Source: Bacteroidales bacterium (lineage in GTDB: Bacteria > Bacteroidota > Bacteroidia > Bacteroidales > UBA932). Taken from it: DNA of 64,000 nt. This document shows positions 9,091-17,954 of the stretch, one piece after another. The notes under the pieces were generated by a model. The model worked only from the letters and a program-made list of their open reading frames with translations, was not told the DNA's origin and made no database searches. Made by a program: the position numbers and the translations under genes. The stretch is from contig JAFZOK010000024.1 of the NCBI GenBank assembly GCA_017550655.1, forward strand, positions 186,001 to 250,000, read 5' to 3'. Each line of letters starts with the position of its first letter. Positions within the stretch are counted from its first letter, which is position 1.

Positions 9091-10125
9091 ATGGAACTGA
9101 ATCTTGAGCACAGGCCTGCGGCGCATTGCGAGAACGGAGCCATATCGGCTCTTTTGAGATTCCACGGGATTGACCTTTCCGAGCCGATGATTTTCGGCCT
9201 TGCCAGCGGACTGTTTTTCAGCCACGTGCCGTTTGTGGACGTGGGCGGGATGCCGCTTACTTCCTTCAGGACGGTTCCCGGCTTCCTTTTCAAGCGCATA
9301 ACAAAGCTGCTTGGCATAAAGACGGAAACCGCAAGGTACTTCAACAGGGAAAAGGGCATGAAACGTCTTGACGAACTCCTTCTGAAGGAGAAAAAGCCGG
9401 TGGCCCTTGTGGTGGGAATGTATTACCTGCCATACGTTCCAAAAGAATACCGGTTCCATTTTAACGGCCACAATATCTGCGTAATAGGAAAGGACGAAAC
9501 CATCGGAGACTATAGTGTTCTGGACTCAAACGCCACCTGCAAGGTTACAATCAGCCGCGAGGATCTTCTGAAGGTCAGATATGCCAAGGGCGGTTCGTAC
9601 CGCCTGTTCGGAAGAATGTACTGGATCAAGTCCGTCCCTCCTCATTTGCCGGACATGAAGCCTATGATTCTCAAGGCCATCGCCAAGAACTGCAGGATAA
9701 TGACACGCACCTACAGGGGAGTTAAGTATGTGGGAGTCAGGGGTATGCTGTTCCTTTCCGAAAGAATCCGCACCTGGGAAAGGAAAATGGGTACTCAGAA
9801 GGCCCTTATGAATGTTGCCCAGGTTGTCAGGATGCTGGAGGAAATCGGAACCGGAGGGGCCGGATTCCGCTTCATATACGGTGCTTTCCTTCAGGAGGCG
9901 GCGCAGAGGACAGGTATCGCCGAGCTTAATGAGTATTCCGCCAGAATCACGGAAATAGGGGATTTGTGGAGGGAATTTGCCGTAAGGGCTTCCAGGATGT
10001 TTAAAAGGAGGAAGGCGGAAACATGCACTTTCGACGATCTTGGAGACATGCTCCGCAACCTTGCCAATAAGGAGGCTGCCTTCTACAAAGACCTGGAAAG
10101 GGCCGTTGAAAAGTATATGGACTGA
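9091..10125 (+). CDS. BtrH-like acyltransferase/peptidase-fold protein
   Basis: A 344-residue protein whose N-terminal 200 residues match the BtrH N-terminal domain, a papain-like fold. Cys13 (HCENGAISALL), His127 (NGHNICVIG) and Asp145 (VLDSNATCKV) fit a Cys-His-Asp triad. BtrH in butirosin synthesis transfers an acyl chain from a carrier protein to an amine. A comparable role here would be moving the polyene or fatty acyl chain from ACP onto an acceptor such as the resorcinol. The C-terminal part (200-344) is helical and basic. The acceptor is inference. The stop TGA shares its last base with the next ATG. Confidence 0.75.
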   Translation: MELNLEHRPAAHCENGAISALLRFHGIDLSEPMIFGLASGLFFSHVPFVDVGGMPLTSFRTVPGFLFKRITKLLGIKTETARYFNREKGMKRLDELLLKEKKPVALVVGMYYLPYVPKEYRFHFNGHNICVIGKDETIGDYSVLDSNATCKVTISREDLLKVRYAKGGSYRLFGRMYWIKSVPPHLPDMKPMILKAIAKNCRIMTRTYRGVKYVGVRGMLFLSERIRTWERKMGTQKALMNVAQVVRMLEEIGTGGAGFRFIYGAFLQEAAQRTGIAELNEYSARITEIGDLWREFAVRASRMFKRRKAETCTFDDLGDMLRNLANKEAAFYKDLERAVEKYMD

Positions 10126-12971
10126 TGACGGATTTCTTCCTTCATATCTACGATTTTCTTTCCAAGCGCAAGGGGCTTTGCCTTGCCCTGCTGTTTGCGG
10201 TAATGGCGGCTCTTGTGCTTATGACCTTGTCTCTGAAGTACAACGAGAATATCTGGGATTTCCTTCCGGCAGGCGGCAACCAGCAGAAAGCCATAACTTT
10301 ATATCAGGACATCTCCGGTGGGCAGAGGGTTGTAGCGATGTTCCGCCTGAAAGACTCCGCATCCTCTGAAAGCGCCCTTACCGACGCCGTTGATACATTC
10401 TCCGCTAAAGTCCGGGAGGGTGAAGGAAGCAGGCACATAACAAGCATAGAATCTCAGATAGACTTTGACAGATATGCCGGGATAACGGACTTTGTCTACA
10501 GGAATATCCCTTTGATGCTCAGCGATTCTGACTACGAGAGGATGGATAGCCTCCTCTCCAGTCCTTCCTATGTGGACGAGTCTCTTGAGGCGGATGTGGG
10601 TATGATAATGATGCCTGCCACGGGGTTCTTCACAAGCAGTATCGGCAGCGATCCGCTTTCGCTTTTTTCACCAGTAATCAGCCGGCTACAGGAAAGCCGG
10701 CTGGCACTCCCGTTCGAGTTCGACGACGGATATATCTTCACCCCCGGTAAGGGTTATGCCATTGCCTTGCTTGCCTCTCCGTACGGGGCGATGGAATCGG
10801 CCAATAACAACCTGCTGGTCAATTATCTGGACAGCATAGCCCGCCAGACTGCGGAAGCCTGTCCGGATGTGGACCTTGCCTTTACGGGGGCGCCTGTTAT
10901 TTCCGTGGACAACGCCCGAAGAATCAAAAGCGACAGCAAGAGGGCGATATCTATAGCCGTGACACTGATTCTGATTCTTCTGGTTCTGGCATTCAGGAGA
11001 ATCAAGAGCCTTCTTCTGATAGGGCTGGCCATTCTGTTCGGATGGCTGTTTGCGATGGGATTTATTGCGGCGCTTAGAAACGATGTTTCCCTGATAGTTC
11101 TTGGAATCGGTTCCATAATAATAGGAATTGCGGTTAACTATCCGCTTCATTTTGTGGCACATACGGATCACGGAGGTTCCTTGCGGCAGGCTCTGAAGGA
11201 AATGGTGGCTCCGCTTCTTATCGGCAATATCACTACGGTGGGCGCTTTCGCCGCCCTTATGCCGCTGGATGCTCCGGCTCTGAAGGACCTTGGTTTCTTT
11301 GCAGCTTTTATGCTGATTGGCACAATCATATTTGTGCTGGTCTTCCTTCCTCAGCTTGTCAAAAAAAAGGAGGGCAACCAGAGGCTTCTTTTCAAGGGTG
11401 TTTCTTCCTTTGCCCCGGAGCGTAAAAGGTGGCTGCTGTGGGTGGTCATAGCCCTTACGGTATTCTTCGGCTACTTCAGTTTCGGGACATCTTTCGATAC
11501 GGATATCAGCCGTATCAACTATCTTACGCCTAGGCAGAAGCAGTTGCTGGAAGGCCTTGGGGTCCAGGCCGGTGTAAATGACACCTCAAACATCTACCTT
11601 GTGGCGGAAGGCGGCAGCTGGGACCAGGCTCTGGAGCGCAGGATGGCCATGGCTCCGGTTCTGGACAGCCTGAAAAGCGCAGGTATCATAGATGACTTTT
11701 CCTCTGCGACCGGATTTGTAGCTCCTCAGAGCGAGCAGCAAAGACGAATAGCCCTCTGGAACGCTTTCTGGGATTCCCATAGGGAGGAAGTGCTGACTCT
11801 GCTGAATAGCCGCGCTCCACGCTACGGCTTTAGCGAGACGGCCTTCTCGTCTTTCAGGGAAATCATCGCCGGGGAATATTCCGCAAAGCCGTTTGAGCAT
11901 TTCGATACTCTCCGCCAGGCGGTTCTCGGCAATTCATTCAGCACATCAGGTGGCGTCTGCTCGGTAGTGGATGTGGTTAAGGCTCAGGATGTCGGCAAGG
12001 CTGCACAGACTTTGGACGCCGCTGTTGGAGAGGACGGCTATGCGTTTGATTTTGCAGGAATGAACTCATCCATTGCCAGGAGCCTTTCGGACGATTTCAA
12101 CTATATCGGCTTTGCCTGCGGACTCATAGTTTTTGTATTCCTATGGATTTCTTTCGGAAGACTGGAACTCACGCTGATAGCGTTTCTTCCTATGGCTATG
12201 GGATGGTTCTGGATCCTAGGCATAATGAATCTTCTGGGAATGCAGTTCAACATAGTGAACGTGATTCTTGCAACGTTCATTTTCGGACAGGGAGACGATT
12301 ACACGATATTCATCACGGAAGGTCTGATAGACGAGTTCGCCTACAGGAAAAAGGTCCTGGCCTCGTTCAAGAACAGCATTATGGTTTCCGCCCTGATTAT
12401 GTTCATCGGAATGGGCTCCCTGATAGTGGCCAGACATCCTGCGCTTCACTCTCTTGCAGAGGTGACCATCGTGGGAATGTTCTCTGTTGTACTGATGGCC
12501 TGGATAGTGCCGCCTGCATTATTCTCCTTCCTGGTGAAAAAGAGGGGAAAATACAGGAAGATGCCACTGACATTCGGGCGCATTTTTGAAAGGAAAGCCG
12601 GTGGCAACGCCGTAAAAGACACTCATTCCTTCCACAAGTATGTCATTTACAAGTACATCTACAAGGGCTATGCTCTGGAAAGGGAAACTAGGCGTCTGCT
12701 TCGCAGATATGATGATTTCAGCCAGTGGATAGATGCTGGCCTGACGTCTGAAACCGTTTCCGTCATCAATGGCGGACGGGGACAGTTCTCTCTGATGATG
12801 GCCCTCGTACATCCTGAAATCCAGGTGCACTCCTACCACGAGGACAACGACGACTCAGCCCTTCTTTCTGCAATGAGCCCTTTCCCGGAGAACCTTCATG
12901 TCCATTGTTCAGAAGAAATAGAGAATACGGAAGGAACTCTTGTCTTCAATCTGGATGAAATCCTCAATTAA
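10125..12971 (+). CDS. MMPL/RND-family exporter with C-terminal methyltransferase-like tail (locus A copy)
   Basis: A 948-residue inner-membrane protein with two RND halves. There is one helix at about 18-38, an extracytoplasmic loop, a helix bundle at about 280-410, a second extracytoplasmic domain, and a bundle from about 655 containing FGQGDDYTIF. Such MMPL proteins in aryl-polyene and flexirubin clusters are taken to export the lipid together with LolA-like carriers. After the last helix, residues about 825-948 look like a shortened class I methyltransferase fold: KYIYKGYALERE, then VINGGRGQFSLMMAL as a motif I, VHSYHEDNDD as motif II, and LVFNLDEILN at the end. The tail seems too short for a full enzyme. 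The paralogue at 46156-49482 carries a PlsC domain in this position. Confidence 0.82.
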   Translation: MTDFFLHIYDFLSKRKGLCLALLFAVMAALVLMTLSLKYNENIWDFLPAGGNQQKAITLYQDISGGQRVVAMFRLKDSASSESALTDAVDTFSAKVREGEGSRHITSIESQIDFDRYAGITDFVYRNIPLMLSDSDYERMDSLLSSPSYVDESLEADVGMIMMPATGFFTSSIGSDPLSLFSPVISRLQESRLALPFEFDDGYIFTPGKGYAIALLASPYGAMESANNNLLVNYLDSIARQTAEACPDVDLAFTGAPVISVDNARRIKSDSKRAISIAVTLILILLVLAFRRIKSLLLIGLAILFGWLFAMGFIAALRNDVSLIVLGIGSIIIGIAVNYPLHFVAHTDHGGSLRQALKEMVAPLLIGNITTVGAFAALMPLDAPALKDLGFFAAFMLIGTIIFVLVFLPQLVKKKEGNQRLLFKGVSSFAPERKRWLLWVVIALTVFFGYFSFGTSFDTDISRINYLTPRQKQLLEGLGVQAGVNDTSNIYLVAEGGSWDQALERRMAMAPVLDSLKSAGIIDDFSSATGFVAPQSEQQRRIALWNAFWDSHREEVLTLLNSRAPRYGFSETAFSSFREIIAGEYSAKPFEHFDTLRQAVLGNSFSTSGGVCSVVDVVKAQDVGKAAQTLDAAVGEDGYAFDFAGMNSSIARSLSDDFNYIGFACGLIVFVFLWISFGRLELTLIAFLPMAMGWFWILGIMNLLGMQFNIVNVILATFIFGQGDDYTIFITEGLIDEFAYRKKVLASFKNSIMVSALIMFIGMGSLIVARHPALHSLAEVTIVGMFSVVLMAWIVPPALFSFLVKKRGKYRKMPLTFGRIFERKAGGNAVKDTHSFHKYVIYKYIYKGYALERETRRLLRRYDDFSQWIDAGLTSETVSVINGGRGQFSLMMALVHPEIQVHSYHEDNDDSALLSAMSPFPENLHVHCSEEIENTEGTLVFNLDEILN

Positions 12972-12979
12972 TCTTTTAG

Positions 12980-12987
12980 TATATTTG
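12980..12987 (+). promoter_or_regulatory. Promoter -7 box for the endonuclease/phosphatase gene
   Basis: TATATTTG, an exact TAnnTTTG match, in the 38-base gap after locus A and 22 bases before ATG 13010. It implies that locus A ends at 12971 and the next gene is a separate unit. No clear -33 element was seen. Confidence 0.5.
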
Positions 12988-13009
12988 CATAGATTCAACC
13001 GTAGTAGTT

Positions 13010-13852
13010 ATGAAAAGGATTCTTTTACTAGCCGCAACATTGTTCCTTTTATGCGGCGCGGGATTTTCCCAGAAAATCAAGATACGCAGCGAGAAGCCGG
13101 AAGACCACGTTCTTTCCATTATGAGTTTCAACATCCGTCACGGAAAGGGAATGGATGGCAAGGTGGATTTTGCGAGGATTGCAAAGGAGATTTCCCTGGT
13201 GGAACCGGATGTGGTTGCCCTTCAGGAAGTTGACAACGGAACTGCCCGTATCGGAGGTTCTGATTCCCCAAAGACCATTGCCCGTCTGGCTGGAGATTAT
13301 GCCGGATATTTTGCCTCAGCGATGGATTTTGACGGAGGAAAGTACGGCAATGCCATCCTTACCAGAAAACCGCCTGTTCATTCCACATACTATCCTCTTC
13401 CGGGAGCGGAAGAACCTAGGGTTCTGCTCATTGTCGAGTTTGAGAAGTTCTATATCGGCAGCGTTCACATGTCTCTGGACAAGGACTCCAGGATCGCCGC
13501 CTGCAGACAGCTTGCCAAGATAGCAAAGAAATGCATAGACAAGGACAAGCTCTTTTTCCTGGCCGGAGACTTTAACCTTGAGCCTAATTCAATGGAAATG
13601 AGAATCCTCGCGGAAGACTTCGCAGTCCTTTCCGCCTATGAGATCAAGACCTTCCCTTCTGACAACCCGGACCGTACTCTGGACTACATAATGGTTTATA
13701 GGGGAGGTGCTGGAAAATCATTCCTGAAGAAACTGGAAAAGGGGGAGCTTGGAGTTGCCTCCTGGGTGCAGCCGGAGAATATGGCCTCTGACCACAGGCC
13801 GATCTTCACCATAATCTACACAGGCGAGAACATCGTTACCGAGAAGTTCTGA
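13010..13852 (+). CDS. Secreted endonuclease/exonuclease/phosphatase-family protein
   Basis: A 280-residue protein with a signal peptide (MKRILLLAATLFLLCGAGFSQ). The DNase I-like fold motifs appear in order: MSFNIRHG (metal-binding Asn), ALQEVD (catalytic Glu), SVHMSLD, LAGDFNLEPNS (Asp and Asn) and MASDHRPIF (Asp-His at the end). The family includes nucleases, sphingomyelinases and inositol phosphatases. Export and the short length suit a periplasmic phosphodiesterase or phosphatase, but the substrate cannot be read. Its own promoter lies at 12980. The last 17 bases overlap the end of the convergent relA-type gene. Confidence 0.85.
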   Translation: MKRILLLAATLFLLCGAGFSQKIKIRSEKPEDHVLSIMSFNIRHGKGMDGKVDFARIAKEISLVEPDVVALQEVDNGTARIGGSDSPKTIARLAGDYAGYFASAMDFDGGKYGNAILTRKPPVHSTYYPLPGAEEPRVLLIVEFEKFYIGSVHMSLDKDSRIAACRQLAKIAKKCIDKDKLFFLAGDFNLEPNSMEMRILAEDFAVLSAYEIKTFPSDNPDRTLDYIMVYRGGAGKSFLKKLEKGELGVASWVQPENMASDHRPIFTIIYTGENIVTEKF

Positions 13853-15929
13853 TTACGTTAGACACTTCACGCATCTTTTTGAGGGCGGAGATCACTTTGT
13901 CCAGGTGAGCGTTGCCTCCAACGGAAATCTCCATCTCTGCCACGAACTCGAGTTTTGTCTTCTGTCTTTCGGATATTCTGAAGGCCCTTATGCTGGCTCC
14001 GGCCTTTACTACGCATTCCATAACGGCATTCGAAATCGATGCGTCCCCGATTCCGATGACTTTCAGGCCCGTCTGGAACTGGGACGAGGTGGATGTCTGT
14101 CTCCATCTGACCTTCTGGATACGGTATGGATACTGGCTGATGAGCCTTGCCGCGTTAGGGCAGGAGATCCTGTGTATGCTGATTCCTCCGCTGGCCGTAA
14201 CGAATCCGAACACATCGTCTCCGAAGATAGGGTTGCAGCATCGGGCCATCTTGAAGCTTATGTTGTCCAGCTTGTCGCTGATGACAAGATAGTCCGAGCG
14301 GCCTTTAGTGCTCTTTTCCAGTAGTTTGGCAGTCTGCTTCTCTTCCTTGTTCTCCTTCTCGGGAGCAGGGCTTTCGCTGAGGAAGTCCTTTACGTCCTGA
14401 AGGCTGACTGTCTGGTCGTTTATCGCGATGAGGAAGTCTCCGATAGACTTCATCTTGAAGTGCTTGGCAAGGTTGGAAAGAGTGTCTTCCGAAAGCTCCA
14501 TCTTCCAGTTCTTCATCCTGCGCTCCAGGGTTTCCCTGCCCAGGCGGCTCATCTTGCCTTCCTCTTCTTTCAGCTTGCTCTTGATGTGACTTCTGGCCTT
14601 GGAGGAGATGACAATGTTCAGCCAGTCACGGGACGGTTTCTGGTCCTTGCGGCTCATAATCTCCACCACGTCTCCGGTATGGAGTTCTTCCCGGATGGAC
14701 TTTACCTTGCCGTTGACCTTTGCGCCGCTGCAGCTCATTCCGAGGTTGGAGTGGATGGCAAAGGCAAAATCCAGCACGCAGGCTCCGCGAGGCAACTGCT
14801 TGAGGTCTCCGTTAGGGGTGAAGACAAAGATTTCGTCCAGGTCTTTCTTCAGGGAAGAATCGCTGAGAAGGCCGGGGGTTTCCAGGGCTTTCTTCACGTC
14901 GCCGAGCCACTCGTCCAGACCTTTTACAGCCTTGATTCCCTTGTAGCTCCAGTGTGAGGCGTGGCCGTTTTCAGCAATGTCGTCCATACGGACCGTACGT
15001 ATCTGAACCTCAACACGGGCTCCGTCCTTGTTCTCCACGGTGGTGTGGAGGCTCTCGTAGCCGTTCTCCTTAGGGTTTGATATCCAGTCTCTGAGGCGGG
15101 AAACATCCGGCTTGTACTCCTGGGTCACCAGAGAATAAACCTGCCAGCAGGCTTCCTTCTCCTTTTCCAGCGGAACGTCCAGGATGAACCTTATGGCAAA
15201 CACGTCGCTTACGCCCTCGAAAGGAACATCCTGTTTCTGCATTTTCTGCCAGATGGACCAGGCGGTCTTTGTCCTGACCTTGAGTGTATAGCGTATTCCG
15301 GCATCTTTAAGTTTCTTTTCCAGAGGCTGGAGGAATTCTGCAACCAGAGCCTCTCTTTCTTTTTGAGTTGCCAGCAGCTTGTTGCTTATAGCCCTGAAGT
15401 GTTCCGGATCGGAGAAACGGAAATAGAGGTTCTCCATTTCTCCCTTTATCTTGTAAAGACCCAGTTGGTGTGCCAGAGGAATATAGAGCATCTGCGTTTC
15501 AGTGAGCTTGCGCATCTGACTGGACTTGGGGAATATGCCCAGGTTGCGCATAATCTCAAGACGGTCTGCGATTTTGATGAGAGTCACCCTCGGATCCCTG
15601 GAGTAGGAGACTATCATCTTGCGGTAGTTCTCTGCCTGCAGACGGGTTTCCTTAGGAGTGATTTTCGAGATGCTGTTCAGGCCGTCCACCATGTCCATGA
15701 TGTCTGCCGGGAATTCCTTGCGGAGTTTTGTCTGGAGTTCTTCGTTTCCTCTGGAAGCCTCATGAAGGTATACGGCGCATACCGCATCATCTCTGAGGCC
15801 GATTTCTTCCGATACTATGCGGGCAACATTCTCGGGATGTTCAATGAAAGGATGATGGTTTTCCCTTTCCTTTCCTTTCAAGGCTTCCCGGGCAATGGCA
15901 TAGCTTTTATCTACGAGGGTACTTTCCAT
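13836..15929 (-). CDS. relA: RelA/SpoT-family (p)ppGpp synthetase with degenerate hydrolase site
   Basis: A 697-residue long RSH protein. The frame extends 7 codons further to a TTG inside uvrB, but ATG 15929, just after the uvrB stop and behind AGAGG, is the better start. Order: HD-like domain, synthetase (RTKTAWSIWQKM, RDWISNPKENGYESLHTTV, EVQIRT), TGS (FVFTPNGDLKQLPRGACVLDFAFAIHS) and a C-terminal ACT region after a conserved Cys-rich segment (MARCCNPIFGDDV). In the HD domain the HDxxED signature has become HEASRG and the later DRLHNMRT reads DRLEIMRN. Synthetase motifs look intact while hydrolysis is probably lost, as in RelA. A separate SpoT-like or small hydrolase would be needed. Confidence 0.92.
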   Translation of the reverse strand: MESTLVDKSYAIAREALKGKERENHHPFIEHPENVARIVSEEIGLRDDAVCAVYLHEASRGNEELQTKLRKEFPADIMDMVDGLNSISKITPKETRLQAENYRKMIVSYSRDPRVTLIKIADRLEIMRNLGIFPKSSQMRKLTETQMLYIPLAHQLGLYKIKGEMENLYFRFSDPEHFRAISNKLLATQKEREALVAEFLQPLEKKLKDAGIRYTLKVRTKTAWSIWQKMQKQDVPFEGVSDVFAIRFILDVPLEKEKEACWQVYSLVTQEYKPDVSRLRDWISNPKENGYESLHTTVENKDGARVEVQIRTVRMDDIAENGHASHWSYKGIKAVKGLDEWLGDVKKALETPGLLSDSSLKKDLDEIFVFTPNGDLKQLPRGACVLDFAFAIHSNLGMSCSGAKVNGKVKSIREELHTGDVVEIMSRKDQKPSRDWLNIVISSKARSHIKSKLKEEEGKMSRLGRETLERRMKNWKMELSEDTLSNLAKHFKMKSIGDFLIAINDQTVSLQDVKDFLSESPAPEKENKEEKQTAKLLEKSTKGRSDYLVISDKLDNISFKMARCCNPIFGDDVFGFVTASGGISIHRISCPNAARLISQYPYRIQKVRWRQTSTSSQFQTGLKVIGIGDASISNAVMECVVKAGASIRAFRISERQKTKLEFVAEMEISVGGNAHLDKVISALKKMREVSNVIRTSR

Positions 15930-15930
15930 C

Positions 15931-17949
15931 TCATTTACCTCTTTTTTCAAGTAAAGCCTTGAGGGCGTTCATTTCGTCACGGTAGCGGGCAGCAGACAGG
16001 AAGTCCAGTTCCTTTGCAGCGTTTTCCATCTTTATCCTTGAGCTTTCTATGCTCTTCTGAAGTTCTGCATTGCTCATGGAAGAGATTACAGGATCATTCG
16101 CAACACTTTCTGCGTCAGGAACATCAAATCTTGAGGCGATTTCCGCAAGGGTTCTGTCGCGGCCAAGAACATTCCTTTCCACCTTCTCGATCTGGGTAGG
16201 GGTGATGTTGTGCGCCTTGTTGTAGTCCATCTGCTTCTTCCTTCGGCGGTTGGTTTCGTCTATAGTTTCCCTCATGCTGCGGGTTATCGTGTCGGCATAC
16301 ATGATCACGCAACCGTTCAGGTTTCTTGCCGCACGTCCTGCAGTCTGGGTAAGGGCGGTGGTGCTTCTGAGGAAGCCCTCCTTGTCCGCATCCAGTATTG
16401 CCACGAGAGAAACCTGCGGGAGGTCAAGGCCTTCCCTGAGGAGGTTCACTCCAATCAGCACGTCAAACAGTCCCTTCTGGAAGTCCTCGATGATCTGGAT
16501 CCTTTCCATAGTGTCCACGTCGGAATGGATGTAAGAGCATCTTACCCCGTTATTTGAAAGGAACTTGTAGAGGTCTTCCGCCATCTTCTTGGTAAGGGTG
16601 GTAACCAGTATCCTCTCGTCCTTTTCCGCACGGACGGCTATCTCTTCCATCAGGTCATCTATCTGGTTCCTGGTCGGTCTCACAATTATCGGAGGATCCA
16701 GAAGTCCGGTAGGCCTTACCAGCTGTTCCGCGATAAGTCCCTGGCTTTCATTCAGTTCAAAGTTTGCCGGAGTGGCGCTCACATAAACGGTCTGGTTGGT
16801 AAGGGCCTGGAATTCCTCAAACCTCAGAGGACGGTTGTCTGCTGCTGCTGGAAGCCTGAAACCGTACTCGATCAGTGTCTGCTTGCGGGATCGGTCTCCT
16901 CCGCTCATGGCAGTGATTTGTGGAACAGTCACGTGGCTTTCGTCTATGAAGGTTATGTAGTCCTTCGGGAAATAGTCCAGAAGACAGAACGGCCTGCTTC
17001 CGGCACTTCGTCCGTCAAAATATCTGGAGTAGTTCTCTATTCCCGGGCAGTACCCCAGTTCCTTTATCATTTCGATGTCATACTCCACCCTCTGCTTCAG
17101 GCGGTTGGCCTCGTGAGGCCTGCCATCGGCCATAAAGTATTCGTACCTCTGTACCAGATCATCCTGTATCTGCTTTATTGCCAGTGCTGTACGTTCCTTA
17201 GTGGTTGAGAATATGTTTGCCGGATAGATGGATATCTCGTCGCGATATTCCTTAGTCGTACCGCTTACAGGATCGAAGATCTCGATTTCCTCTATCTGGT
17301 TTCCGAAGAAAACTATCCTCGCTCCCTCTTCCCCGTAAGCCAGATAAATGTCCACGCTGTCTCCCCTGACGCGGAAAGTGCCTCTCTTGAACTCCACGTC
17401 GTTTCTGGAGTACATACTGTCCACAAGCCGGTAGAGGAATGTGTTTCTGGCTATGGCTTCTCCCTGATGAACGGTTATGGTATTTGCGTGGAAATCAGCA
17501 GGGTTCCCTATGCCGTACAGGCAAGATACAGAAGAAATCACCACAATGTCCCTTCTTCCGGAAAGCAGGGATGCGGATGCCGCAATCCTCAGCTTGTCTA
17601 TCTCGTCGTTGATGGAAAGGTCTTTCTCTATGTAGGTGTCAGTAGTAGGAATATAGGCCTCCGGCTGGTAATAGTCATAGTAAGAGACAAAGTACTCCAC
17701 CGCGTTTTCAGGAAAGAAGGATTTGAACTCTCCGTAAAGCTGTGCCGCCAGAGTCTTGTTGTGGCTGAGAATGAGCGCAGGACGCCCCAGCCTCGCAATG
17801 GCGTTTGCCATCGTGAAGGTCTTTCCGCTTCCGGTAACGCCCAGCAGGGTTATCGCTTTCTCCCCGTCCTCAATGGCGCGGACAATGGCGTCTATGGCTT
17901 CCGGCTGGTCGCCCGTAGGCTTGTATCTGGAGTCTATCCTGAATTCCAT
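15931..17949 (-). CDS. uvrB: UvrABC system protein B
   Basis: A 672-residue excision-repair helicase-like protein that takes the lesion from UvrA and recruits UvrC. Walker A GVTGSGKT lies near residue 37, the beta-hairpin region YYDYYQPEAYIP near 90, the DESH Walker B box in FIDESHVTVP, and helicase motifs GVNLLREGLDLPQV and QTAGRAARN follow. The C-terminal UVR motif (MENAAKELDFLSAARYRDEM) that binds UvrC is present. The frame opens earlier with TTG, but ATG 17949, behind TAGGAAAG and 5 bases after the upstream stop, is the natural start. Gene order M28 peptidase, uvrB, relA on the minus strand suggests one operon. Confidence 0.97.
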   Translation of the reverse strand: MEFRIDSRYKPTGDQPEAIDAIVRAIEDGEKAITLLGVTGSGKTFTMANAIARLGRPALILSHNKTLAAQLYGEFKSFFPENAVEYFVSYYDYYQPEAYIPTTDTYIEKDLSINDEIDKLRIAASASLLSGRRDIVVISSVSCLYGIGNPADFHANTITVHQGEAIARNTFLYRLVDSMYSRNDVEFKRGTFRVRGDSVDIYLAYGEEGARIVFFGNQIEEIEIFDPVSGTTKEYRDEISIYPANIFSTTKERTALAIKQIQDDLVQRYEYFMADGRPHEANRLKQRVEYDIEMIKELGYCPGIENYSRYFDGRSAGSRPFCLLDYFPKDYITFIDESHVTVPQITAMSGGDRSRKQTLIEYGFRLPAAADNRPLRFEEFQALTNQTVYVSATPANFELNESQGLIAEQLVRPTGLLDPPIIVRPTRNQIDDLMEEIAVRAEKDERILVTTLTKKMAEDLYKFLSNNGVRCSYIHSDVDTMERIQIIEDFQKGLFDVLIGVNLLREGLDLPQVSLVAILDADKEGFLRSTTALTQTAGRAARNLNGCVIMYADTITRSMRETIDETNRRRKKQMDYNKAHNITPTQIEKVERNVLGRDRTLAEIASRFDVPDAESVANDPVISSMSNAELQKSIESSRIKMENAAKELDFLSAARYRDEMNALKALLEKRGK

Positions 17950-17954
17950 CTTTC

